The notes: a model not told the origin generated them from the letters alone. Counted from the first letter of the stretch, positions 17,585 to 25,790 are shown. The stretch: DNA of 64,000 bases from Polaromonas sp. (GCF_016185115.1 NZ_JACPOF010000005.1:1-64000); one strand, 5' to 3'. A program made the numbers and translations.

Positions 17585-18391
17585 ATGCCAAGAAAAATCG
17601 TTGACCTTTCCATCTTTCTTGAAAACGACGTCATCAGCGACCCGCCCGCTTTTGCGCCCAAGATCCAGTACTTCACACACGAAGACACCTATGAGCAGAT
17701 CCAGCCCTTCTTTCCGGGCCTGAAAAAAGAAGACCTGCCCGACGGCGAAGGCTGGGCGGTCGAGCTGATCAACCTGTCGACCCACAACGGCACCCACCTC
17801 GATGCGCCCTACCACTTTCACAGCACCATGAACAAGGCGCTGGGCAAGCAGGAAAAATCTTTGACCATTCATGAGGTGCCGCTCGACTGGTGCTTCCAGC
17901 CCGGCGTCAAGCTCGACTTCACCAAACTGCCCGATGGTTATGTGGTGACCGCAGAAGACGTCGAAGCCGAACTCAAGCGCATCAACCACACCCTCTCGCC
18001 GCTGGAAATCGTCGTCGTCAACACCGCTGCCGGTAAACGTTATGGGCAAAACGACTATGTGTCTGCCGGATGCGGCATGGGTTATGAAGCCACCATGTAT
18101 CTGCTGGAGCGCGGCGTGCGTTTGACGGGTACAGATGCCTGGAGCTGGGATGCGCCCTTTGTGCACACCGCCAAAAAATACGAAGAGACCAAGGACGCAT
18201 CGCTGATCTGGGAAGGCCACAAGGCCGGCCGCGACATCGGTTATTGCCATCTTGAAAAGCTGCACAACCTCGAAGTGTTGCCGCCTACCGGTTTTTATAT
18301 TTCGTGCTTCCCGCACAAGATTCGCGGCGCCTCTGCGGGCTGGACTCGCGCGGTGGCGATCTTTGATGACCGTTTGATGGCGCCGGCCTGA
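17585..18391 (+). CDS. cyclase-family metal-dependent hydrolase (KynB-like)
   Basis: 268 residues of the putative cyclase family (PF04199), which contains kynurenine formamidase and isatin hydrolase. The metal-binding signature HxGTHxDxPxH is complete as HNGTHLDAPYH at residues 67-77. The C-terminal half carries a second possible ligand region, TGTDAWSWDAPFVHTAKKYE. The reaction is probably hydrolysis of an amide or lactam. It follows the lactonase-like gene after 49 nt with an ACAGGACA ribosome site. Confidence 0.9.
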   Translation: MPRKIVDLSIFLENDVISDPPAFAPKIQYFTHEDTYEQIQPFFPGLKKEDLPDGEGWAVELINLSTHNGTHLDAPYHFHSTMNKALGKQEKSLTIHEVPLDWCFQPGVKLDFTKLPDGYVVTAEDVEAELKRINHTLSPLEIVVVNTAAGKRYGQNDYVSAGCGMGYEATMYLLERGVRLTGTDAWSWDAPFVHTAKKYEETKDASLIWEGHKAGRDIGYCHLEKLHNLEVLPPTGFYISCFPHKIRGASAGWTRAVAIFDDRLMAPA

Positions 18392-18416
18392 AGCGTTTTT
18401 TTTATGAACCCTGTCA

Positions 18417-18435
18417 CCCCGGACTTGATCCGGGG
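18417..18435. repeat. short REP-like palindrome
   Basis: CCCCGGA-CTTGA-TCCGGGG forms a 7-bp GC-rich hairpin inside the string GTCACCCCGGACTTGATCC. This type of palindrome is widespread between genes in Proteobacteria. It lies in the 72-nt gap between the cyclase and fumarylacetoacetase genes and is not followed by a T-run, so it is not a clear terminator. Confidence 0.6.
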
Positions 18436-18463
18436 TCCATGCCCCTCTTCTTCAGACTGAACC

Positions 18464-19798
18464 ATGACCACAAGCAGCGAACTCAACCCCACCCACAATG
18501 CCCATGCCAGAAGCTGGGTGGCATCTGCCAACGCCGAAAGCTGCGATTTCCCCATCCAGAACCTGCCCTTCGCCGTGTTTCGTCGCGCCGGCAGCAGCGA
18601 AGCATTCAGGGGCGGCGTGGCCATTGGCGACCAGGTGATTGACATGGCGCGGGTCGCAAAGACCGACTGCCTTGACGGCCTGGCGCATGCCGCAGCGCAG
18701 AACTGCGCAAAGCCGGTGCTCAATGATTTTTTTGCGATGGGGCCGGCCGCGTGGTCTGCATTGCGGCATGGTCTGTTCGAGCTGCTTGAGAAAGCTTTTT
18801 ACGGGCCCAAGGTGGACGCGCTGCGCGCCTGCCTCATTCCGCAGAGCGAGGTCGAGTTCACCGTGCCGACGCAGATTGGCGACTACACCGACTTCTACAC
18901 CTCGCTGGACCACGCCATGAACATCGGCGTGATGATGCGGCCTGACGACCCCATCACCAGCAACTTCAAGTGGATACCGATTGCGTACCACGGCCGTGTC
19001 TCCAGCATAGGCGTGAGCGGCCAGAAGTACCGCAGGCCCATGGGCCAGGCCATGGCACCCGGCGCCAGCGCACCGGTCTATGCGCCCTGCGCGCGGCTTG
19101 ACTATGAGCTGGAGCTTGGCATCTATATCGGTACCGGCAATGCGCAGGGCGAGCCGATTGCGATCAAGGATGCCGAGAAACACATCTTTGGCATTTGCCT
19201 GCTCAACGACTGGTCTGCACGCGATATCCAGTTCTGGGAGATGGCGCCGCTCGGCCCTTTCCTCGGCAAAAACTTCTGCACCACCATCTCACCGTGGATA
19301 GTGACGATGGAGGCACTGGCCCCTTACCGCCAGGCCTTCACACGGCCCGCCGGTGACCCGCAGCCGCTGGCTTATCTGGATGATGCCGCCAACAAGGCGC
19401 AGGGTGCCATCGACATATCGCTCGAGGTGCTGCTCGAGTCCGACAAACTGCGCGCCGAGGGCAAACCGCCGGCCCGCCTTTCCGGCACCAGTTTCAAACA
19501 CCAGTACTGGACGATTGCGCAAATGGTCACCCACCACACCATGGGCGGCTGCAACCTCAAGAGCGGTGACCTGCTGGGCAGCGGCACCATCTCCGGCCCC
19601 GGCGAAGGCCAGGCCGGCGCGATGATAGAGCTCGCTTACGGCGGCACCAGACCCGTGCCGCTGGGCAATGGCGAGACACGCGGTTTCCTGCACGATGGCG
19701 ACGCCGTCATCCTGCGCGGCTGGTGTGAGAAGCCCGGCCATGCGCGCATCGGTTTTGGTGAAAGCAAGGGCACCATCCTGCCGGCCATAGGCAAATAA
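18464..19798 (+). CDS. fahA: fumarylacetoacetase
   Basis: 444 residues, the length of true fumarylacetoacetases (EC 3.7.1.2), with both domains. The N-terminal SH3-like domain is FPIQNLPFAVFRR and GVAIGDQVIDMARV. The catalytic domain carries GDYTDFYTSLDHAMNIGVMM with the catalytic His, LDYELELGIYIGTGN with the metal-binding Glu residues, and LLNDWSARDIQFWEMAPLGP. It cleaves fumarylacetoacetate to fumarate and acetoacetate in tyrosine/homogentisate catabolism. No homogentisate dioxygenase is nearby, so here it may act on a related diketo acid made by this operon. Confidence 0.93.
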   Translation: MTTSSELNPTHNAHARSWVASANAESCDFPIQNLPFAVFRRAGSSEAFRGGVAIGDQVIDMARVAKTDCLDGLAHAAAQNCAKPVLNDFFAMGPAAWSALRHGLFELLEKAFYGPKVDALRACLIPQSEVEFTVPTQIGDYTDFYTSLDHAMNIGVMMRPDDPITSNFKWIPIAYHGRVSSIGVSGQKYRRPMGQAMAPGASAPVYAPCARLDYELELGIYIGTGNAQGEPIAIKDAEKHIFGICLLNDWSARDIQFWEMAPLGPFLGKNFCTTISPWIVTMEALAPYRQAFTRPAGDPQPLAYLDDAANKAQGAIDISLEVLLESDKLRAEGKPPARLSGTSFKHQYWTIAQMVTHHTMGGCNLKSGDLLGSGTISGPGEGQAGAMIELAYGGTRPVPLGNGETRGFLHDGDAVILRGWCEKPGHARIGFGESKGTILPAIGK

Positions 19799-19812
19799 GC
19801 GCGCGGAACGCT

Positions 19813-20466
19813 ATGAGCAGCAGGCCGCTTAACTTTCAGCAGTTGCCCACTTCGTTTGCGGAACTCGTCGATGCGAAGCGCACGGTGCTGGTGATGTGGG
19901 ACATGCAAAAGGGGCTGGCTGGCAATGCGCCCAATCTGGCCACGCTCAAGCCCGCCGCCGCGCTGCTGCTGGCCGCTGCGGAAGAAGCCGGCGTGCTGGT
20001 CGCCTGGAGCCAGCACAGCTTTCCGGCGATGGAGAACATGCCCGGCCCCTGGCTGGCGTGGATGATGCGCAAGCAGGGCGTGGCCCGGCCTGAAGACCTC
20101 AAACCCATGTTTCAGGCCGGGACTGAGGCGACTCAATTCCTCGATGGTTTTGCGCCGCTGCCGCATCACCTGGTGCTGCCCAAGCAGCAGCCCTCGCTGT
20201 TCCTCGACACGCCCTTCGACAGCCACCTCAAGGCGCGCGGCATACGTACCATCGTCGTGGCCGGGTTTGCCACCGACATCGGCGTGGACCTGACGGTGCG
20301 CCACGGCAATGCGCTCGGTTACCACGCAGTCGTTGCCGAAGACGCCTGCGGCGCCTATGCACAGGCCAGCCACGACAGGAGCATTGCCTTTTTGCGTGAC
20401 TGGGCGAATGTGGCGACCAGCGCCGAGGTGGCAGCGGTCTGGCAAGGCCGGTCATTGTCGATGTAA
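19813..20466 (+). CDS. isochorismatase-family hydrolase with Gly in place of catalytic Cys
   Basis: 217 residues with the alpha/beta isochorismatase fold. Asp30 (VLVMWDMQKG) and Lys124 (LPKQQPS) correspond to the Asp-Lys pair of the family. At the usual nucleophile position the motif reads GFATDIGVDLT, with Gly157 instead of Cys. EntB and PhzD, true isochorismatases that hydrolyse a vinyl ether, also have Gly there, whereas amidases of the family keep Cys. So vinyl-ether or non-covalent hydrolysis is more likely than amidase activity. Last gene of the operon; its stop lies inside a 20-bp palindrome. Confidence 0.87.
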   Translation: MSSRPLNFQQLPTSFAELVDAKRTVLVMWDMQKGLAGNAPNLATLKPAAALLLAAAEEAGVLVAWSQHSFPAMENMPGPWLAWMMRKQGVARPEDLKPMFQAGTEATQFLDGFAPLPHHLVLPKQQPSLFLDTPFDSHLKARGIRTIVVAGFATDIGVDLTVRHGNALGYHAVVAEDACGAYAQASHDRSIAFLRDWANVATSAEVAAVWQGRSLSM

Positions 20467-20606
20467 AGTCGACTTTACATTTTGATGGCCGGGGCAACCG
20501 GTTTGCCGTTGAAAACCATTTTCAGACCTCAGAAAGCCGGTTTTTGACCCCTGAAAATGGCTGCAAGCCAATAAATACGCACGTGAGCAGCTATTGATAT
20601 CGTAGC
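20461..20606 (+). repeat. dispersed palindrome-headed intergenic repeat, copy 2
   Basis: It begins with a perfect 20-bp palindrome, ATGTAAAGTCGACTTTACAT (20461-20480), that includes the stop codon of the preceding gene. After a variable middle it ends with the conserved core beginning GGCTGCAAGCCAATAAATAC at 20559 and continuing GCACGTGAGCAGCTATT. Same orientation as the copies near 10.3 and 44.9 kb. It lies between two convergent operons. Confidence 0.8.
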
Positions 20607-20641
20607 GTTTGCATGACCCGGCATTGCCGGGCCATCCCACA

Positions 20642-21085
20642 TCAGTACTGTTTGTAGGGCAAAAACTTGCCCGACAGCACCACGTTGACGCGGTCGCCCT
20701 TGGGGTCGGGCTGGCGCACGATGTCCATGCTGAAGTCGATGGCGCTCATGATGCCGTCGCCGAACTCTTCGTGGATGAGTGCCTTGATCGTCGTGCCGTA
20801 GACGCTGACGATTTCATACCAGCGGTAGATCAGCGGGTCGGTCGGCACAGGCGTGGGCAGCGAACCCTTGTACGGCACGACCTGCAGCCACTTCTGCTCT
20901 TCGGCGTTCAGCCCGAAGATCTTGCCAATGACCTTGGCCTGCTTGTCGTCAAAGGTCATCTGGCCCAGGCAACCTGCGGTCACCCATTCCTTGCTGAGGC
21001 CGACCTTTTTGGCAACCGATTCCCATGTGATGCCTTTGGCAACCTTGGCGGTGATGATTTTTTCGGTGATGTCGTTGCGGTTCAT
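20642..21085 (-). CDS. cynS: cyanate hydratase (cyanase)
   Basis: 147 residues, full length for cyanase, which converts cyanate and bicarbonate to ammonia and CO2 as a decamer. The N-terminal helix bundle is followed by the catalytic domain DPLIYRWYEIVSVYGTTIKA and EEFGDGIMSAIDFSMDI. The catalytic triad is Arg88, Glu91 and Ser114 (E. coli Arg96, Glu99, Ser122). It is the last gene of an operon with an NrtABD/CynABD-type ABC transporter, so imported cyanate can serve as nitrogen source or be detoxified. Confidence 0.97.
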   Translation of the reverse strand: MNRNDITEKIITAKVAKGITWESVAKKVGLSKEWVTAGCLGQMTFDDKQAKVIGKIFGLNAEEQKWLQVVPYKGSLPTPVPTDPLIYRWYEIVSVYGTTIKALIHEEFGDGIMSAIDFSMDIVRQPDPKGDRVNVVLSGKFLPYKQY

Positions 21086-21132
21086 TTTTATGGCTCCTGT
21101 TAAATAAATGGTGATGTGAAAAGGTGGGGGTT

Positions 21133-21927
21133 TCAGTGCGCTTTGGCGCGTGACACCAGGAAATCGACGATGTGGTTGCGCAGCTCGTAGTAGCCGGGCA
21201 GGTGGTGCAGGCCGGCGCGTGTGCGTTCGCGCGGCAACGGGTTGATGACTTCTTCGGCGATGTTGCCGGGGGAGTAACCGCCTTCGTTCTCGGTCCCATT
21301 GCTCATCAGCAAAATGCGGTCGGCCAGCAAGATGGCTTCGTCCACATCGTGGGTGATCATGAACACCGTCTGGTGTGTTTCACGAACGATGGTCATCAGT
21401 TCGTCCTGAATCGTGCCGCGCGTCAGCGCATCAAGTGCGCCGAACGGTTCGTCGAGCAGCAGCATCTTGGGCTGAATGGCGAAGGCCCGCGCAATGCCGA
21501 CGCGCTGCTTCATGCCGCCCGAAAGCTGCGAAGGCTTCTTGTCGATGGCAAGGCTCAGGCCCACCAGTGCGACAAATTTTTCAACGTGTTCATTCACCTG
21601 TGCCGCGCTCCACTCAGGCCAGCGCGAGACGACCGCAAACGCGATGTTCTTGCGTACGGTCAGCCAGGGCATGAGCGCGTGGCTCTGAAAGACCACACCG
21701 CGCTCCAGGCTGGGGCCGGAGATCTCGCGGTTGTCCATGAAGACATGGCCCGAGGTGGCGGTGTCCAGCCCGGCCAGCACATTCAGGATGGTGGTCTTGC
21801 CGCAGCCCGAATGGCCGATGATGATGACAAATTCGCCCTTGTCTATCGTGAAGCCGACGTTGGCGAACACCGGTTTGGCCGGGATGTAGGCCTTGCTCAG
21901 GCCTTCGATTTTCAAAAATCCCTGCAT
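21133..21927 (-). CDS. cynD: ABC transporter ATP-binding protein of cyanate/nitrate type
   Basis: 264 residues from the preferred ATG at 21927; the frame is open upstream to 21993 over sequence overlapping the permease gene. Walker A is GHSGCGKTT, signature LSGGMKQRVGIAR, Walker B MLLLDEPFGALD and H-loop MITHDVDEAIL. The single NBD with C-terminal region RERTRAGLHHLPGYYELRNH is typical of NrtD/CynD. It forms the import system with the permease and binding protein upstream. The symbol is given by context with cynS. Confidence 0.9.
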   Translation of the reverse strand: MQGFLKIEGLSKAYIPAKPVFANVGFTIDKGEFVIIIGHSGCGKTTILNVLAGLDTATSGHVFMDNREISGPSLERGVVFQSHALMPWLTVRKNIAFAVVSRWPEWSAAQVNEHVEKFVALVGLSLAIDKKPSQLSGGMKQRVGIARAFAIQPKMLLLDEPFGALDALTRGTIQDELMTIVRETHQTVFMITHDVDEAILLADRILLMSNGTENEGGYSPGNIAEEVINPLPRERTRAGLHHLPGYYELRNHIVDFLVSRAKAH

Positions 21928-21982
21928 GGTGTGGTCTTTCTTTTTGGGTCTGGCAACTTCTGTAGCGATACGCGATTCCGCA

Positions 21983-22852
21983 TCACTCCACATAGGTCAC
22001 CACCTTCTGCATCTGCGCAAAGGCCAGGTCCAGCAGCATGCCAACCACACCTATGACAAAAATCGCGAAGATCACATTGGTGAGCGAGAGGTTGTTCCAC
22101 TCGTTCCAGACGAAGTAGCCGATGCCCGTACCGCCGACCAGCATTTCGGCCGCCACGATGACCAGCCAGGCAATGCCCATGGAGATGCGCATGCCCGTCA
22201 ATATGGTGGGCGCCGCAGCGGGAAGGATGACCTGAAAGGCTTTGCGTATCGGATTGACCTCCAGCGTGCTGGCGACGTTCAGCCATTCACGCTTGACAGC
22301 GGAGACGCCGAAGGCGGTGTTGATCAGCATGGGCCAGACCGAGCAGATGAAGATCACGAAGATGCCGGAGGTCGACGAATCCTTGATGGTGTAGAGCGCC
22401 AGCGGCATCCACGCCAGCGGCGAGATGGGTTTGAGCACCTGTATGAAGGGATCAAAAGCACGGCGTAGCAGAGGCGACATGCCGATCACAAACCCCAGCG
22501 GTATCGCCACCAGGCAGGCCAGCAGAAAACCCAGGCCGACGCGGCCCAGCGAATGTGCGAGCTGTATGGCAATACCCTTGTCGTTGGGGCCGCGGTCGTA
22601 GAAGGGGTCGCTGAGCTGTTTGACAAAGGTCTGGCCCATTTGCAGGGGCGTGGGAAAGCCCGATGCCTTGGCCGCGCCCGGGTCCTTGCCCATCATCTTC
22701 TGGTATTCGATCTGCTCGGTGGTCATGCCTGTACTGCTTCCCGCTGGCCCTGCGTTAGAGGCGGTGGCCGCGTACCAGATGGCGATGAAGACCACCAGCA
22801 AGACGCTTGAGACCACGCCGGCCCGGAAGCCGAGGGTTTTGAAAATGTTCAT
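21983..22852 (-). CDS. cynB: ABC transporter permease of cyanate/nitrate type
   Basis: 289 residues with an N-terminal span (GVVSSVLLVVFIAIWYAATA), a ~70-residue periplasmic insert, then the five-span permease core. The EAA loop is AVKREWLNVASTLEVNPIRK, and IKDSSTSGIFVIFICSVWPM matches the NrtB subfamily. It lies 2 nt after the binding-protein gene. Best read as the channel of the cyanate importer; nitrate or bicarbonate cannot be excluded on sequence alone. Confidence 0.9.
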   Translation of the reverse strand: MNIFKTLGFRAGVVSSVLLVVFIAIWYAATASNAGPAGSSTGMTTEQIEYQKMMGKDPGAAKASGFPTPLQMGQTFVKQLSDPFYDRGPNDKGIAIQLAHSLGRVGLGFLLACLVAIPLGFVIGMSPLLRRAFDPFIQVLKPISPLAWMPLALYTIKDSSTSGIFVIFICSVWPMLINTAFGVSAVKREWLNVASTLEVNPIRKAFQVILPAAAPTILTGMRISMGIAWLVIVAAEMLVGGTGIGYFVWNEWNNLSLTNVIFAIFVIGVVGMLLDLAFAQMQKVVTYVE

Positions 22853-22854
22853 GT

Positions 22855-24258
22855 TCAGGACATCTTGTTGATGGCAAACCCTTTGGCGTATTGATCAGCC
22901 TTGGCCGCATCAAACTCCTTGCCCATGATGGTGAACTTGGGGTACGCGCCTTCACGCGCGGGCTGGCCGAGTTCCTTCATGTATTTCTTGGCATCAGTGA
23001 TGAGGAAGACCTTTTCAGCGATCTGCTTGTAGTTGACCTCGCCCTTGACGTAGCCCCAGCGTTTCATCTGCGTGAGCATCCACACCGCCATGGACTGCCA
23101 TGGCATGGGGTCAAAGTCGGCGCGGTCGGGCACCGTCTTGATGTTGCCCAGGCCGTCGGCAAACTTGCCGGTCAGTACCTGATTCAAAACGGCTTCAGGC
23201 TGGTTGAGGTAAGCCTGCGGTGCAATCACCTTGGCGATGAGTTCGCGGTTCTTGGGGTCGCGTGCCATGGCAGCCGCTGTCAGCACAGAGCGGTACAGCG
23301 CAGCGAAGGTGTTGGGGTTCTTCTGGATGAATTCGGTCGAGGTGCCGAAGGCGCAGCAGGGGTGGCCGTTCCAGATGTCTTTGGTGAGCATATGGATGAA
23401 ACCCACTTCTTCATAAACAGCACGCTGGTTGAAGGGGTCGGGGCCGAGGAAACCGTCGATGTTGCCGGCGCGCAGGTTGGCCACCATCTCTGCGGGTGGC
23501 ACCACACGCAGCTGCACGTCGGTGTCGGGGTTGAGGCCGGCTTCTGCGAGGTAGTAGCGCAGCAGGAAGTTGTGCATCGAATACTCAAACGGAATCGCGA
23601 ACTTGAAGCCCTTCCAGTTCTTGGGGTCGCGGTTGTTCTTGTGCTTGAGCGCCATCGTGATGGCCTGGCCGTTGATGTTCTGGATGGTGGCCACGTTCAT
23701 CGGCGTGGCGTTGGAGCCGAGGCCCATCGAGATGGCCAGCGGCATGGGCGACAGGAAATGCGTGGCGTCGTATTCCTTGTTGATCATCTTGTCGCGTATC
23801 AGCGCCCAGCCCGCGGTTTTGGTGACTTCCACTTCAAGCCCCTGCTGTTTGTAAAAGCCCAGCGGGTGCGCCATGATCAGGGGCGTGGCGCAGGTGATGG
23901 GGATGAAGCCGATCTTCAGGTTGGTCTTTTCGAGCTTGCCTTTTTCCTGTGCCATGGCCTGCATGCTGGCGACCGGCAACACGCTGGCAATGGCGGCCAT
24001 GGCCGTGCCCTTGCCGACGGCGCGCAGAAAGCGGCGGCGGACTTCGTCCTGCGGGAACAGCGCCTTGACGAGCGTGGCCTCGATGAATTCATTGGAATAC
24101 GCCTCAAACTCGCTGGTGAGGCTGCGTTTGCGCAATTCGACCGCGGCCGCATCGGCTGCGACTGCAGCGTGATGGTCGGCGATTGTGTGGTCCTTGCCGC
24201 AGCTGCATTTCAGCATCAGCGGCTGGTCGGCGTCGTAGGGTGAGAAGAATTCAGACAT
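22855..24258 (-). CDS. cynA: ABC transporter substrate-binding protein, NrtA/CynA type, with Cys/His N-terminal extension
   Basis: 467 residues. The solute-binding domain from about residue 110 matches NrtA/CynA/CmpA: KIGFIPITCATPLIMAHPLG, MNVATIQNINGQAITMALKH and YLAEAGLNPDTDVQLRVVPP. It is preceded by a twin-arginine-type signal (RRRFLRAVGKGTAMAAIASV, residues 74-93), so the protein is probably folded before export. Before that lies an unusual 73-residue extension with LMLKCSCGKDHTIADHH (Cys18, Cys20, His24, His29, His30), like a metal-binding cluster. The ATG at 24258 has an AAAGGTG ribosome site; the frame is open to 24378 without a better start. Confidence 0.88.
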   Translation of the reverse strand: MSEFFSPYDADQPLMLKCSCGKDHTIADHHAAVAADAAAVELRKRSLTSEFEAYSNEFIEATLVKALFPQDEVRRRFLRAVGKGTAMAAIASVLPVASMQAMAQEKGKLEKTNLKIGFIPITCATPLIMAHPLGFYKQQGLEVEVTKTAGWALIRDKMINKEYDATHFLSPMPLAISMGLGSNATPMNVATIQNINGQAITMALKHKNNRDPKNWKGFKFAIPFEYSMHNFLLRYYLAEAGLNPDTDVQLRVVPPAEMVANLRAGNIDGFLGPDPFNQRAVYEEVGFIHMLTKDIWNGHPCCAFGTSTEFIQKNPNTFAALYRSVLTAAAMARDPKNRELIAKVIAPQAYLNQPEAVLNQVLTGKFADGLGNIKTVPDRADFDPMPWQSMAVWMLTQMKRWGYVKGEVNYKQIAEKVFLITDAKKYMKELGQPAREGAYPKFTIMGKEFDAAKADQYAKGFAINKMS

Positions 24259-24419
24259 GGCGCGCACCTTTTCTGTTGAAGATGCGGCTGTCTTGCAAAC
24301 AGTGGGCCACCACATGCGCTTCCCGACATGGCGGGCTGATTTAGCAGCAGACCCTGCAACTGCCTGTAGGGCGGGCACTACAAATCGGGGGGCGATGAGG
24401 CCCCTTGCGGTTCAGAAGT

Positions 24420-24457
24420 CCGGTTGACCTCCGTGAAGCCGGGAGGTGGCCAACCGG
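24420..24457 (-). promoter_or_regulatory. strong stem-loop in the cyn operon upstream region
   Basis: CCGGTTG (24420-24426) pairs with CAACCGG (24451-24457) and ACCTCC (24427-24432) with GGAGGT (24442-24447), giving a 13-bp stem interrupted by one 3-nt bulge and capped by a 9-nt loop. It sits about 160-200 nt before cynA. A smaller GGGGC/GCCCC hairpin lies closer to the gene at about 24387-24403. No T-run follows in either direction, so it is not a simple terminator. The 24259-24585 gap holds no convincing gene. Confidence 0.5.
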
Positions 24458-24503
24458 CCATCCAGCGTAGGAAGGTCAGATTAAGGGGCTTGCAACACGG
24501 CCA

Positions 24504-24530
24504 TGCACCATCACGGGGCCTGGTGCTGCA
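24504..24530. promoter_or_regulatory. inverted repeat, candidate operator upstream of cyn operon
   Basis: TGCACCA (24504-24510) and TGGTGC (24521-24526) are inverted arms separated by 10 bp, followed by TGCA. The half-sites are like those of NtrC (TGCACC/GGTGCA), but the spacing is 10 instead of about 5 bp, and LysR-type regulators such as CynR also use interrupted dyads. No regulator gene is adjacent. Position about 245 nt before cynA suits an activator site. Confidence 0.3.
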
Positions 24531-24585
24531 GTGCCCTCACAGGGTGTCGCGAGTCGAACTGCCGCTTCGGACGCTATCTTGCGGA

Positions 24586-25005
24586 TCAGGGTGCCGAGAT
24601 GGCGCCCAGCGATTCGCCGACTTCGGCCTCATCTTCGCTGCCGTTGACTGCAATGTCGCCGAGTGAAATGATGCCCACCAGTGCGCCAGCGGAATCCACC
24701 ACGGGCATGCGGCGTACCTGGCTGCCGGACATGCGCTTGAGCACGTCTTCCAGCTTGTCTTCCGGCAACGCGGTCTGAACCTGCTTGCTCATGATGCCGG
24801 AGAGCGGTGCTTGTCCATCCATGCCTTTGGCCACTGCACGAATCACGATGTCGCGGTCCGTCACCATGCCCAGCAATTTGCCGGCATCGCAGACCGGTAT
24901 AACACCGACGTTCAGTTCGCTCATGGCTTGAGCCGCAGTCGCGATGGAGTCGGCAGGCGTCAGGCTTCTCACATCGGCAGTCATTACTTTATTCACGGTG
25001 GTCAT
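24586..25005 (-). CDS. tandem CBS-domain protein
   Basis: 139 residues made of two CBS motifs only: VMTADVRSLTPADSIATAAQ with IPVCDAGKLLGMVTDRDIVI, and IMSKQVQTALPEDKLEDVLK with MPVVDSAGALVGIISLGDIA. Such stand-alone pairs bind adenosyl nucleotides and act as energy or redox sensors or protein partners. The ATG at 25005 has a good AGAGGAC ribosome site; the open frame extends to 25032. Monocistronic by position, downstream of the two-component genes. Confidence 0.92.
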   Translation of the reverse strand: MTTVNKVMTADVRSLTPADSIATAAQAMSELNVGVIPVCDAGKLLGMVTDRDIVIRAVAKGMDGQAPLSGIMSKQVQTALPEDKLEDVLKRMSGSQVRRMPVVDSAGALVGIISLGDIAVNGSEDEAEVGESLGAISAP

Positions 25006-25130
25006 GGTTTTGTCCTCTGGTTGGGCCCGCATGTGCCGGCTGAGAGAACAGCATAGGCTGCCCTGAAGCCGTCATGCATCAGATGCCTCTCGCACTCGCG
25101 TAGGACAAGCTCGCGGCTGTCCCCGCTGTC

Positions 25131-25790
25131 TCAGTCGCCTGATGGCGGCCTGGCGTGGCGCTCTGCATAGAGCGCCAGTTCAACATCGTTGCGGGTACCG
25201 GTTTTTTCCAGGATGCGGGTGCGGTAGGTGCTGACCGTGTTGGATGCCAGGCCCAGCTGCGTGCCGATTTCACCTACGGACTTGCCCGCAGTGAGCAGGC
25301 GGAAGACCTGGTGTTCGCGATGGGACAGCGCATCTGCGCCAGCGCGTGCCGTCTGGCCACTGATGACGCCCGCGAGGGCTTCGGCCGTCACGGCTGAAAC
25401 ATAAAGTCCACCCGCAGCAACCTTGCGCACTGCGGCAATCATGTCGTCGGGGTTGGCGCTTTTGTTGAGGTAACCCGCCGCGCCCAGCTTGATGCAGCGC
25501 ACGGCGTACTGTTTTTCGGGGTAGGTGCTGAGCATGAGTACGGGCAGCAGCGGCCAGCTCTTTTTAAGCGCCTGCAACACGTCCATGCCATCGCGGTCGG
25601 GCAGGGCGATGTCCAGCAACACCGCGTCAAGCCCGGCGTGGCCACCCAGCGCATCGACGCGTGCAAGGATGTCCGGGCCGGTTTCTGCCTCGGCAACAAC
25701 CTCGATTTCAGGCGCATCGGCCAGCACCTGCTTGAGGCCTTCGCGCACGATGCGGTGGTCGTCGCCGATGAGAATTTTGACGGTGTTCAT
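25131..25790 (-). CDS. NarL/FixJ-type response regulator
   Basis: 219 residues with an N-terminal receiver domain, acidic pocket at Asp10-Asp11 and phosphoacceptor Asp60 in VLLDIALPDRDGMDV. The C-terminal LuxR-type HTH has LSHREHQVFRLLTAGKSVGE and LGLASNTVSTYRTRILEKTG. Its start overlaps the end of the kinase gene by four bases, so the two are a cognate pair. Target genes are not visible; the CBS gene and cyn operon downstream on the same strand are candidates by position only. Confidence 0.94.
   Translation of the reverse strand: MNTVKILIGDDHRIVREGLKQVLADAPEIEVVAEAETGPDILARVDALGGHAGLDAVLLDIALPDRDGMDVLQALKKSWPLLPVLMLSTYPEKQYAVRCIKLGAAGYLNKSANPDDMIAAVRKVAAGGLYVSAVTAEALAGVISGQTARAGADALSHREHQVFRLLTAGKSVGEIGTQLGLASNTVSTYRTRILEKTGTRNDVELALYAERHARPPSGD

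Noticed and set aside
22891..24243. Long open frame (450 codons) on the plus strand
   Set aside because: It is antisense to the cyanate-type binding protein, whose family match is clear; high GC with biased third positions keeps the opposite strand open.
24481..24540. Sigma-54 promoter for the cyn operon
   Set aside because: No GG-N10-GC pair with flanking consensus on the minus strand; the nearest TGGCC...TTGC has the wrong spacing.
24361..24585. Guanidine-I (ykkC) riboswitch upstream of the cyn operon
   Set aside because: The conserved strings of that class (for example CUAGGGUUCCG, CUGGUCCGAGAG) are not found; only an unassigned hairpin remains.
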